Positions 44,501-55,506 of a DNA stretch of 64,000 nt are shown here, one piece after another. Position 1 is the first letter of the stretch. The number at the start of each line of letters is the position of its first letter. The notes beneath the pieces are model-generated. The model was not told the DNA's origin and did not search any database. It saw only the letters and a program-made list of their open reading frames with translations. The stretch is taken from assembly GCA_028641055.1 (NCBI GenBank), contig CM054060.1, positions 310,668,949-310,732,948 on the forward strand. Direction: 5' to 3'. Origin of the DNA: Alopecurus myosuroides. Taxonomy: Eukaryota; Streptophyta; Magnoliopsida; Poales; Poaceae. Position numbers and translations under genes: made by a program.

Positions 44501-44830
44501 CAAGCAATTCCAGCAGCCCAAGGTGACTAATAACATCATTAAAAATGAAGACATCATTTAAATCTGCACCAGGTTTATTTCTATTGTCCAAGGAACGAGT
44601 GAAATTGAAATCTCCCAAAACTAACCAATTATGATGCGAAGGAATATAAAGGTTATATAACCAGGAGACAAAATTCTCCCTTTCCAGACCTCTGCAAGGG
44701 CCATAAACATTCACCAGATAGCAAGAAACAGAATTATGCATACAGGTGAATTTTATATGAATAGCATATGTATGAATTTCCAACAAATCTCCCTTGAAAA
44801 TAGAGCTATTACACAACACAATAAGACCAC
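41501..44830 (-). pseudogene. LINE ORF2 (endonuclease, RT), broken
   Basis: The endonuclease C-terminal half includes NVYGPCRGLERENF and WLVLGDFNFTRS (44760-44590). The RT region has YLKPDRAPGPDGFTCLF (near 43690), VVFKIDFEKDFDTIEH, then VKQGDPLSPILYVLGG after an in-frame stop near 43155. An intact YVDD box is at 42974-42985. A 12-C tract near 43071-43082 lies in the coding part and shifts the frame. The C-terminal parts are SFPSYGDSLVLVN, CKPKRKGGLGVINL and a degraded zinc-binding segment (EDWIHLFFQCCFSSRVW). The protein would nick target DNA and copy its own RNA. Many stops mean it is inactive. Confidence 0.82.
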
Positions 44831-45249
44831 AAGAGGCCCCAATAGATGGAGAGAAAGCAAACTAATCAAACCTTTTAGGGAAGAAAATCCTAATAAAAGA
44901 ATGATCAAAATCTTGTCATTTAGTCACTTGATGACAAACCAAAGCCAAATGACTCTCTTCAATTTTGCTATACATTGCATCTCTCTTTATTTTATCATTT
45001 AGACCCCTCACATTCAGTCAAATACGAACCAATCCATAAGCATAGAGGTTGTACAATCCATTAAAACTTAACTGAAATAATATGGCAGACTGACCATCAT
45101 AAATAGCCAACAAAATAATATCAAAGTAGCATATCACACCATCATAAAGATTTACAATAAATTAGTTCCATAAGAAAACAATAATAATATACATGACATC
45201 CAGACATAAAAACACCGGCCAACAAGGCCCAAAAGGCAAAGAAAGCCTT

Positions 45250-47590
45250 CTAATCATCAGAACTTGATGGGCTTGTGGGCTTCTTTGGAGCAGCCTCAAG
45301 CTTCTCCACAGTCAGTTCTGAATCTTCGATTTGAAACATCCTTCCCGCCTTCCTCGGGAAAGAAACTGGAGTGTATGGACGAACACCATCTGCAGAAGCT
45401 ACTGGACGGGAAGACTTGGCCTTCTTCCTAGGTTCTGACTTGTCAGACCCAAGGAGCACCCGAAAGCCTGCATTCTTGGCCAGGCTTTGAGTCACACTCC
45501 TGTCTTCCAGGACCAGAGGAGTAGCCACCTTTCAAGATCTCTTATTGGAAACTAGAGAGAAAATGGAGTGAGAGACTCCAAATTCTCGAGAAGGAAAGGC
45601 GAGGCCATCGGAGGAGGCTCCATAGGGGGAAACCCTGCAAGAAACTCGAACCTTCGATAAAAAATAATTCTTGATTTGTGCAGCTCAAAATACTGGGACC
45701 AAGCAACAACAGGGTCGGGCATGATCACACGAAGCACTTGCACATCATTTTGTTGATCTTCATTAACCACTTGGGTTGGTGGCATAAAAGGAACCATAGC
45801 CAGATGATTTTGCTCAATCTGTTGTTGCAACTCTACGAACTGCTCTGGCCCTTCAGCCCTGACAGTGTTGATGGAATCCACCGTGGCGCCGAAGAACTGG
45901 ATTTTGACAGAGGATTTCTCCTGCTCTGGGTCAGGCTGCTAATCAGTAGGTTCCCCTTGTTCAGCATTCTCACCTTGTGCTTCAACATTCCATTGCCCCT
46001 AGCCAACATCGCCCTCCTGATGACCCGGAGTAACAAAAGGTGGCACCCAATCATCATTGACAGGGATGTAAGGGGCCCAAAAAAGAGGATGGGGATTGCC
46101 ATTCTCCAGGACAGGATCTTAATCACCTAGGAGCGCATCCGCCCAGTCGCTCTCCAAGATATAAATAGGGAAGGTCCAGGAAACAACATGGCCTCCATAC
46201 CTCTGTGCTTCTCTAATAACCACAAAGGTAGGTCTCCAGCACCGCCATAGGAGATCTTGATGAGGGTGCGGCAAGGGGACGCATCCTCACGTCACCATGA
46301 CCTGATCTTGCCAAACTTGGATACCAACTCACGGAGGAAATCATCATTACGATAGTCCATACGCAGATTTAGAAGAATAATCCATCCAGTTCTAGTATAA
46401 ACTGTTGCCCTTAGATTGTCCCCCTCATCATGTCTTGCAAAGGAAAGAATTCTGCCACCAGCAAACGGAACCGCCAGGGAATTGACAATGAGATCCCGAG
46501 CAACCTGATCCGCCATCCGAAAAATACCCACACCAACTGCACTCTCAGAGAACGAGATTACCTCCAAGTTACGGGCCTCAAAGATGGGATTGACAATCAG
46601 CTGCAAGGCATCATCGATCTTGTCAACAGGTGGCCTTGGCTCTAGCTGAGCAATGGCCCAGGATTCATGACAACGAGGAGGATCCATCGAGGAGGTGATG
46701 TAAAATCTAGCGGGTCGCTCCTCCGCCGCCCATGGCTCCATTACATGCACCCTAGCAGGGAGGAACCTCGAGGGATCCATAGGGAAGTTTGCCATTGGAG
46801 GGGAAGGTTGAGATTTGAGAGAAAACTCCGGCAAGGGTTTTCTCGAAGCAGTTGGGGATGAAACAGAGTCCGGGACAGAGGAGGAGGACTCCTCGGTTTC
46901 TCCTACTACCGCTTTAACTACCCATCAAAGAGTTCCATTAAGACCCGGGCAATTTTTTCGAATATGGAATGAACGCGAACAAGACCAATACGTTACCCGA
47001 CCTGTACAAGATTCAGTAGTATTTTTTGCCGACAGACACCGAGAACAAGGCCAAACTTGGGCCGCCGTCTTATCAATAAGCTTAGCGAAACCATCATCAA
47101 TGAGAGAGGAGACATGATGAATGTACAGAGTGGCAGAAGCAGCCAAAGACCACACAAGAAGAGAAAATCCTGGCTCAAAAGATCCAAATTTAACAATAGG
47201 AGAATCCAAATTAGAAGCAATATCCTTCACCTTGATAGCATTACTAATAACCACAGGAGCATTGTTAAGAGCCGAATACTAAGGTTTAGCCGGTAAGTTC
47301 TTTGCAATTTTTGCCCTGAACTTATTATGCTTGACCTTTTCCCTCTTATGGGAGACCACCGTCCATTCACTCTGCTGATCCAATTCCCACTTCTTTAATT
47401 CCATCACCCAGTTAGGATCACCATAACTCCATAGGTGAAAATAACACTTGAAGTGAAAACATTTAAACCATTTAATTTTCATAATATGAAGACCAACCAT
47501 CTTGGAAGAGACCTCAAATGAAAAAACCCGATCATGAAGACATGTAACATTTAATTTTTCACTGAAACCTCCTATAGCCGCTTCTAAAGC
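45250..47590 (-). pseudogene. LINE ORF1-like nucleoprotein, broken
   Basis: Minus-strand open pieces, in order, are 47590-47279 (EKLNVTCLHDRVFSFEVSS, then a Trp/Lys-rich stretch), 47254-46925 (a Cys-rich part with CSRCLSAKNTTESC and a degenerate knuckle CSRSFHIRKNC), 46834-46292 (a DUF4283-like part with FRMADQVARDLIV), 45881-45552 and 45528-45250 (a Lys/Pro-rich tail ending SPSSSDD). The order of Cys-rich region then DUF4283-like region is the reverse of the LINE at 30935. Frames are separated by stops. The N-terminus is missing because the LTR at 47591 interrupts it. Confidence 0.65.
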
Positions 47591-48574
47591 TGTAACATCC
47601 CAAGTATGAAAAATAGCCATTAGAATGTTTTGCTCTCTGTTATTTTATGTTTTGCATCATGGCATCATGTTCATTGCATTTGTTTTGCTTGTTTTCCTTT
47701 TGTTTTCCTCTGTTTTCATTTGTTTTCCAACTGTTTTCACTTGTTTTCCTTTGTTTTCTATTTGAATTTCAAACCAAATTTCAAACCTTTTGTTTTCATA
47801 CTTGTGATGTTACAATTTCCAAAATGATATTTCAAATCAAAACAATTATTTGCTTCCATTAAAGTTGTAATTCCAAACTGTTGTTTTGTTTCTAACAGAA
47901 AATCATCTAATACCAAAAACAATTGAAATTCAAACAATATTTCAAATGTTTTGTTCATACTTGCTCTGTTACAATCTTTCCAATTAAAAGGTTCAATCAA
48001 AAACATCCATTTTGTTTCCATGAAAATTAAAAGGTCAACTATTAAATTGCTCTATAATAATCCATTTAATTCCAAATTACTTTCAAATTCAAATAAGTTA
48101 TACAAACAGCACCCAATTTGAAAGTATGAAAATTACCAAAACAATTCCAATCTATTTGTTCCATTTAAACACTAATGTGCACCCTATTTAAAATCTTGTT
48201 TTCTATAATGCACTTAATAATAAAAATTCATCCAAATTTGATTTAAAGTACAAACAACAATTTAAAGTTGAAACTTTTGGAAAACAAAGTTGGCATTTAG
48301 TTGCTATTGCAAAAACTAACTCAACCAACATTTTCTAAAAAGTTTCCTAGCCCTAAAGCCTATCAACTCCTTCCACTTTCTTTGCAGCAAAAAAAAAAAC
48401 AAATAGAATAAAAAGAGTAAAAGCTAGCAGGGAGAGAGAGAGCACCAGCAGCCCAGCCCATTTTTCTCCCAAAGCCCATACCCCTTCAGCCTTCTTCTTC
48501 CTTCGTACGGTCACCATCGGAGCTGTCCAGGTGGTTCAGAGAGCAGGCAACGGCCACCACTCCTCCACCCCTCC

Positions 48575-48582
48575 CTATAAAT
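48575..48582 (+). promoter_or_regulatory. TATA box of the element C LTR
   Basis: CTATAAAT follows a C-rich stretch and is conserved in position in the second LTR (CTATAAAC, 53659-53666). It predicts the U3/R border about 30 bases downstream, near 48605, leaving an R-U5 part of about 3.1 kb. Confidence 0.6.
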
Positions 48583-49152
48583 TCCATGGCTAGCCCCTAA
48601 CCCTAACCCTACTTCCTCTCTCCTCCTTCTCCCTCTCCCCCGCCGTCCTCTCTCTTTTTCTCCCTCTCTTTCTTCTCTGTTGCTCCCCTCTCTGAAACTC
48701 TCTGTCTCTGAAGCCCACCGAAAGGTTCCACCTCCCTCCGGCGATCACCGGCCGTCTAGGGCCCCTCCGGCCGCGGCGAGGGCGGGAATGGAGCCGCCCC
48801 ACCGCGGGCTCCCTCCTCATCACCTCGGCGCGGGCGGGGACGGCCCGGAGCGCCGCCGCCATGCTCCTCTTCCCGCCGGCCGCTCCCTGCCGCTGCACCT
48901 GTCCGCCCCGACCTCCTCCTGCCTCGAGCACTCGAGGTGAGCGCTCCCTTTCCCCCCTCGATCCCTCTCCCTCTCGCTCCCTCATCTCTCTCCCCTCTCC
49001 TTCCGTCCAGCAACCACGACCACCGTGAGCGAGCTGCCGGCGACCTTCCTCGTCGATCTGTCCGCTCGTGGTTTCAGTTAACGATTCAGTTGTAGTTGCA
49101 GAAACTACCGAGAGCTGTACCTCATACCCCCGAGTCCCCCTCCCTATCACAA

Positions 49153-49240
49153 GCAGCCGCACAGCCCACTGGTTCCTGTCCCTTTGCGCGCCCAGGAGGG
49201 CAGGGGTTCGATCCCCCTCCCGCACAATTAAACAAACTTT
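49153..49240 (+). promoter_or_regulatory. tRNA-like internal Pol III promoter motif in LTR (A box, B box, T run)
   Basis: CAGCCCACTGG (about 49162-49172) matches the tRNA A-box consensus at 9 of 11 positions. GGTTCGATCC (49205-49214) is a perfect B box inside a T-arm-like AGGGG-TTCGATC-CCCCT hairpin. A TTTT follows at about 49237. The spacing of about 33 bases is normal for tRNA genes, but no full cloverleaf can be drawn: the acceptor 5' strand is missing. Confidence 0.5.
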
Positions 49241-51723
49241 TATTTCTAATTGTTTTGGTACTGCACAAACCCCAGAAATCACCAACAAGTCCTTGCTACA
49301 TTTATTTTAAGTCCCTGTTATTTTTCCTAAGTCCCTAGAGGTGATAAAAATGGCAGATTTGCACCAAATCTTGTAAAATGCATAACTAAATCATTTTAAC
49401 TCCAATTTTAACTTTTTAAACATGTTTTCTGTACCAAATTAAATGTTCTATCCAAATATAAAATTTGTTTACTGTTTTGAATATTTTAAATTGGTGAAAC
49501 ATTTGAATTCTTGTTTAAATCACTTAATTTTGCAAAATTCATAACTTGGGCATAAAAATTCCAAATTCCACAAACTAGATATGTTTTTCAATCATTTTTT
49601 CATGTACTTTCCAAATATAAATTTTGTTTGCTGTTTTGAATATATTAAATTTCTGAAAACAACTGTTTCTTAATTATTGCATTTAAAATTGCCAAAATAA
49701 TAACTTGCTCATTTTAATTCCAATTTCAACAAATGAAATATGTTTTCCATGCAAAATTAAACCCCCTTTCCAAATATAAAATTTGTTTCATGTTTTGAAT
49801 AATTAAAATTGGTTAAATGATTTAAACCTTGTTTAATTCATTTAATATTGTTAAATTCATAACTTGATCAAAACAAATTCTTTTGGGACATATAAAATAT
49901 GTTTTCAAACCACAAAAGTATAAGCTTTTCGATTATGAATCTCACTTAATGTTTTGCACAAATAAAAATTCAAATAAGTTCATGTTTGAATTAAATTCAT
50001 TTAATTCTTGCTTAAACTTGTTTAATTCATAAATAATTTATTCGAAATCCTTTTTCAACAAGTGAAACATGTATTCCACCTAAAATTGTGTGAACTTTCC
50101 AAATATAAACTTTGTTATCTGTTTTGAACAATTAAACTTGGTGAAAACAACAAATGCTTGTGTAACACCTTTAAGAAACCAAAATCTCTTATCTTAATAA
50201 ATAAATTCCAAACTTGTTAAACTTCTTTTCAAATTGTTCCATTGTTGTTATTTTGTTGTTTTCTTCATCCATGCATCATGCTAATTCACTTACACAAGTT
50301 GATTAATTGTAAAACAAATGTTTCAACTTAATTCATGGGCTTTCCATATGCAATCCAATTGCATATGGGTCCATTTAATCATGTTGTTATCTTGTCAATT
50401 AGTTTATTTTGATGCATCAATTAAATTGACATGCATCATCCCATGTTTGTGCACTATGCCATGTTATTGATTGTTTATCTCTCTGCATTGTTTGTTTGCT
50501 TCTTCTCGGATAAACGACGACGTTGAGACCGACGATACTTACGACACCCCTTCTAAGGACTTAGCTCAGTACCAGGCTGCTGAGTTTGCAGGCAAGTTAT
50601 CACTCACATGAACCATCGTGTTCCTTTCAACATTGGTTACCGATACTTTCCGTTGTCTATTCTGCTAGCCCTATGATTAGTTGCTTCTGTTACGAACCTA
50701 TCACATGATATCCTTTAACCCTGATATTGCCTCACCTCCACACCTATAACCCCATTGCTTGTTGCCCGTGTCTTACTAGCATGCTTAGGGTTGTTTTGCT
50801 CGAGTCTGTTACCCGTTACTTTCTGTTACTATTTCATTATGTTCTGGGGGATCGATGTTTAATCAATCAATCATGCTAATGTTGTTATTAATAATAATTT
50901 GATGATAAGGCACCGGCAGGAGGCCCTGTGTGGTTTTGAGGCCTGCTAGTGTCGACCCTAATAGGAAAAGGGTCTTGTCTACTGATCCATGATGAGCGCA
51001 CTAACCGCATGTGGGAAGCGAGTATGGGCGCCCCCCTCAATTTGATTCGATTCACATCTCGTCCAAATCACCTCATTTAGTTCGGGTTTTCCATTTGCTG
51101 CATGCATGTTTTTGCGAGCCCAGGCCAGGGTGGAACTTTTGTAGTCGGCATATAGGGGGACACGTTCTTAGAGTGCTATGAGGGTCCCCTTTCTTCGGGG
51201 CTCGATTAGCCGTGCGCCCAAGGTGCTTTGGGCTTGATGCGAAGAAGAGTTGGGTTGTGTTGAGTACCTCGCTTGGTGGGTTTGATCCCTGTCTGGCGGG
51301 TTATTCTTACGTGTACGGCCAAATTTGGATCTTGTCTGTACTCAGACATTTTGGATGCTTCCGCTGTGATGTAATGATGATATGTTGGGACATGTGTCCT
51401 CTGAATGATTGTATTTGCTATCTCTGCTCTAATGAGAGCTATTTGCAACTTATTTCAATCTTTTGTGTCTTAGAGATCTGTTGTGATATCACTTGTTCAC
51501 ACGCCGTTGACGTACCATGTGTGTATGGTTTGAAGTACGTCAACGGAAGTATCTGGATTTCTACGGGATGGTTTGCGCAGACGATGAATAGTAAGAGAAT
51601 GGTTGTCACACGTTTACGTGTTGGCCTGCTCATATTGAGATGCGGGTGCCGGTATGCCCCGTAAGCCATTTCTCTACTGTTTAACGGACTGTGAGTATCC
51701 CCTAGAAGTCCGGGTGCGACAAA

Positions 51724-51736
51724 TGGTATCAGAGCC
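51724..51736 (+). other. Primer-binding site of element C (initiator Met tRNA type)
   Basis: TGGTATCAGAGCC, two bases after the LTR end, is the standard plant PBS complementary to the 3' end of initiator methionine tRNA. It fixes element orientation as plus. Confidence 0.93.
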
Positions 51737-52278
51737 TGTCTGCCTGTAGGATCCCTTTTTACTGGTCGCAATTGAGTCTAGAAACTATTTTGTAGCTATA
51801 TAGGAAAAATGAAACGTGAGAGTAGGAATTCTGTTCTTTTTCTTCTTTCCCCACCCACCCTCCCTTTTCTGGTAAGGAAGTGCAACGTTGTTTTCCCTTC
51901 TCATCTAAACTTTCAAGTTAGGATTTCACGAATTCTGGTTTCTCTAGGATGGTTATATCTACTAGACCATAGGAATGGAGGTGGTTGTGACATGATTTAT
52001 CATGTTGCCTACTCATGATTGAGAACGGAGGCGTGTAAGCCCCGGAAGCAGATCCTCTATTCCTTAAGCAGTAGATATTGATCCTTTAGAAGCCCGAATG
52101 GGTTTTCCGTAGTACCTCAGGAGTGTTTTGGTCTCGTTTTTCCCGGTGTTGCTTCGTTATCCTGTTCTTCTCAACATCCTTTTCGTCCATTGAAATCTTG
52201 TTGTTGTTTTCCACTTCAATTCTTCTACCGGCGTCTAATCAAAACTTCCCAAATATCAAGTCTATCTGGCCAGAAAGG

Positions 52279-52313
<35 letters not shown>

Positions 52314-52673
52314 GATTCCAGGCTATGAGAGATGGCATTCCTATCACCTGGGGTTGTTTCGAGGAAGCATTCCTGAAGCACCACATTCCAGATAGTCTAT
52401 TCTCCAAATGAATCAAGTTCTATCCAGCTATACACCCTCGATACAAAACCTCTCCCTTTACTTGAAAATGTTCCGGTGGTTTGCGAATTCCTTGACGTTT
52501 TTCCAGAAGAGTTGCCAGGGATGCCTATCGTCTTGAAATTCCAGAAAAAGCTATCCAAGGTGCACGATGTGTTTCACGTGTCACAGCTCAAGAGGATCTT
52601 CCCAAGAAGTTTCCGGACCTTTTCTTTTCTCAGTAGGAATCTCGGGGCGCGATTCCTTCAAGGGGGGGCGTTT
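51737..52673 (+). pseudogene. Patchwork internal region of element C (gag, pro/RT junction and late pol scraps)
   Basis: Between PBS and 3' LTR only about 940 bases remain. They include a 12-unit GTT microsatellite (52278-52313) and a gag-like ITWGCFEEAFLKHHIPDSL (near 52340-52395). VCEFLDVFPEELPGMP (52479-52526) is the sequence that normally opens RT in Tekay/Del-type chromoviruses. It runs straight into KVHDVFHVSQLKR (near 52558-52596), which normally lies after integrase near the chromodomain. Protease, most of RT, RNase H and integrase are gone. A polypurine tract AAGGGGGGGCG (52660-52670) precedes the 3' LTR. PBS, PPT and LTRs are kept, so the element could have moved with help from a relative. 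Confidence 0.8.
52278..52313 (+). repeat. (GTT)12 microsatellite
   Basis: Twelve uninterrupted GTT units sit inside the internal region of element C. They give a poly-Leu or, on the other strand, a poly-Gln frame that is not a gene. Confidence 0.97.
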
Positions 52674-55506
52674 TGTAACATCCCAAGTATGAAAAATAGC
52701 CATTAGAATGTTTTGCTCTCTGTTATTTTATGTTTTGCATCATGGCATCATGTTCATTGCATTTGTTTTGCTTGTTTTCCTTTTGTTTTCCTCTGTTTTC
52801 ATTTGTTTTCCAACTGTTTTCACTTGTTTTCCTTTGTTTTCTATTTGAATTTCAAACCAAATTTCAAACCTTTTGTTTTCATACTTGTGATGTTACAATT
52901 TCCAAAATGATATTTCAAATCAAAACAATTATTTGCTTCCATTAAAGTTGTAATTCCAAACTGTTGTTTTGTTTCTAACAGAAAATCATCTAATACCAAA
53001 AACAATTGAAATTCAAACAATATTTCAAATGTTTTGTTCATACTTGCTCTGTTACAATCTTTCCAATTAAAAGGTTCAATCAAAAACATCCATTTTGTTT
53101 CCATGAAAATTAAAAGGTCAACTATTAAATTGTTCTATAATAATCCATTTAATTCCAAATTACTTTCAAATTCAAATAAGTTATACAAACAACACCCAAT
53201 TTGAAAGTATGAAAATTACCAAAACAATTCCAGTCTATTTGTTCCATTTAAACACTAATGTGCACCCTATTTAAAATCTTGTTTTCTATAATGCACTTAA
53301 TAATAAAAATTCATCCAAATTTGATTTAAAGTACAAACAACAATTTAAAGTTGAAACTTTTGGAAAACAAAGTTGGCATTTAGTTGTTATTGCAAAAACT
53401 AACTCAACCAACATTTTCTAAAAAAATTCCTAGACCTAAAGCCTATCAACTCCTTCCATTTTCTTTGCAGCAAAAAAAAAACAAATAGAATAAAAAGAAT
53501 AAAAGCTAGCAGGGAGAGAGAGAGAGCACCAGCAGCCCAGCCCATTTTTCTCCCAAAGCCCATACCCCTTCAGCCTTCTTCTTCCTTCGTACGGTCACCA
53601 TCGGAGCTGTTCACGTGGTTCAGAGAGCAGGCAACGGCCACCACTCCTCCACCCCTCCCTATAAACTCCATGGCTAGCCCCTAACCCTACTTCCTCTCTC
53701 CTCCTTCTCCCTCTCCCCCGCCGTCCTCTCTCTTTTTCTCCCTCTCTTTCTTCTCTGTTGCTCCCCTCTCTGAAACTCTCTGTCTCTGAAGCCCACCGAA
53801 AGGTTCCACCTCCCTCCGGTGATCGCCGGCCGTCTAGGGCCCCTCCGGCCGCGGCGAGGGCGGGAATGGAGCCGCCCCACCGCGGGCTCCCTCCTCATCA
53901 CCTCGGCGCGGGCGGGGACGGCCCGGAGCGCCGCCGCCATGCTCCTCTTCCCGCCGGCCGCTCCCTGCCGCTGCACCTGTCCGCCCCGACCTCCTCCTGC
54001 CTCGAGCACTCGAGGTGAGCGCTCCCTTTCCCCCCTCGATCCCTCTCCCTCTCGCTCCCTCATCTCTCTCCCCTCTCCTTCCGTCCAGCAACCACGACCA
54101 CCGCGAGCGAGCTGCCGGCGACCTTCCTCGTCGATCTGTCCGCTCGTGGTTTCAGTTAACGATTCAGTTGCAGTTGCAGAAACTACCGAGAGCTGTACCT
54201 CATACCCCCCGAGTCCCCCTCCCTATCACAAGCAGCCGCACAGCCCACTGGTTCCTGTCCCTTTGCGCGCCCAGGAGGGCAGGGGTTCGATCCCCCTCCC
54301 GCACAATTAAACAAACTTTTATTTCTAATTGTTTTGGTACTGCACAAACCCCAGAAATCACCAACAACTCCTTGCTACATTTATTTTAAGTCCCTGTTAT
54401 TTTTCCTAAGTCCCTAGAGGTGATAAAAATGGCAGATTTGCACCAAATCTTGTAAAATGCATAACTAAATCATTTTAACTCCAATTTTAACTTTTTAAAC
54501 ATGTTTTCTGTACCAAATTAAATGTTCTATCCAAATATAATTTTTTTTTACTGTTTTGAATATTTTAAATTGGTGAAACATTTGAATTCTTGTTTAAATC
54601 ACTTAATTTTGCAAAATTCATAACTTGGGCATAAAAATTCCAAATTCCACAAACTAAATATGTTTTCCAATCAATTTTTCATGTACTTTCCAAATATAAA
54701 TTTTGTTTGCTGTTTTGAATATTTTAAATTGCCGAAAACAACTGTTTCTTAATTATTGCATTTAAAATTGCCAAAATAATAACTTGCTCATTTTAAATCC
54801 AATTTCAACAAATGAAATATGTTTTCCATGCAAAATTAAACCCCCTTTCCAAATATAAAATTTGTTTCATGTTTTGAATAATTAAAATTGGTTAAATGAT
54901 TTAAACCTTGTTTAATTCATTTAATATTGTTAAATTCATAACTTGATCAAAACAAATTCTTTTGGGACATATAAAATATGTTTTCAAACCACAAAAGTAT
55001 AAGCTTTTCGATTATGAATCTCACTTAATGTTTTGCACAAATAAAAATTCAAATAAGTTCATGTTTGAATTAAATTCATTTAATTCTTGCTTAAACTTGT
55101 TTAATTCATAAATAATTTATTTGAAATCCTTTTTCAACAAGTGAAACATGTATTCCACCTAAAATTGTGTGAACTTTCCAAATATAAACTTTGTTATCTG
55201 TTTTGAACAATTAAACTTGGTGAAAACAACAAATGCTTGTGTAACACCTTTAAGAAACCAAAATCTCTTATCTTAATAAATAAATTCCAAACTTGTTAAA
55301 CTTCTTTTCAAATTGTTCCATTGTTGTTATTTTGTTGTTTTCTTCATCCATGCATCATGCTAATTCACTTACACAAGTTGATTAATTGTAAAACAAATGT
55401 TTCAACTTAATTCATGGGCTTTCCATATGCAATCCAATTGCATATGGGTCCATTTAATCATGTTGTTATCTTGTCAACTAGTTTATTTTGATGCATCAAT
55501 TAAATT
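52674..55506 (+). mobile_element. 3' LTR of element C, interrupted by element A
   Basis: It follows the polypurine tract and repeats 47591-50424 almost base for base, including the TATA position, the splice-donor-like site (54008-54019) and the tRNA-like block (54232-54320). It stops after ...ATTAAATT at 55506, where element A begins; the matching site in the 5' LTR reads ATTAAATTGACATGC. The rest of the LTR should reappear beyond element A, outside the window. Confidence 0.93.
54232..54320 (+). promoter_or_regulatory. Second copy of the tRNA-like LTR motif
   Basis: The same A-box-like, B-box (GGTTCGATCC at 54284-54293) and TTTT arrangement as at 49153-49240, unchanged between the two LTRs. 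Confidence 0.5.

Larger units (their letters stand above)
41332..47590 (-). mobile_element. Decayed L1-type LINE of a second family, cut by a gypsy LTR
   Basis: On the minus strand the order is ORF1 (47590-45250), endonuclease (about 44820-44390), RT (43795-42550), a zinc-binding-like C-terminal region (to 41501), and an A8 tail seen as T8 at 41332-41339. The sequence right after the tail (TGTGGCTCTGCAGAG on the minus strand) is the expected start of the target duplication; its partner would lie beyond the LTR insertion at 47591. The peptide sequence differs clearly from the LINEs at 4195, 15153 and 30670, so this is another family. It lacks a recognisable RNase H. Confidence 0.85.
47591..51721 (+). 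mobile_element. 5' LTR (4131 bp) of gypsy element C
   Basis: It starts TGTAACATCCC directly in LINE ORF1 and ends CCGGGTGCGACA two bases before a TGGTATCAGAGCC primer site. Its first 2.83 kb are repeated at 52674-55506 as the partial 3' LTR. Differences are few, on a quick read mostly C/T or G/A transitions. The TATA box CTATAAAT is at 48575-48582, a strong splice-donor-like CTCGAG|GTGAGC at 48931-48942, a tRNA-like block at 49153-49240, and an AT-rich block at 49240-50480. The TSD half is expected to be AAAGC (47586-47590). GC-rich open frames at 48590-49340 on both strands are LTR sequence, not genes. Confidence 0.93.

Noticed and set aside
49153..49240. Complete tRNA gene
   Set aside because: A and B boxes and a T-arm are visible, but no acceptor stem 5' strand or anticodon arm can be drawn, so only a tRNA-like motif is claimed.
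48590..49338. GC-rich open frames on both strands, repeated at 53674-54389
   Set aside because: They lie inside the two LTRs of element C and owe their length to GC richness; there is no recognisable domain.
52123..52416. Frames with poly-Leu or poly-Gln near the GTT repeat
   Set aside because: The runs are products of the (GTT)12 microsatellite; no protein family or conserved flanks.
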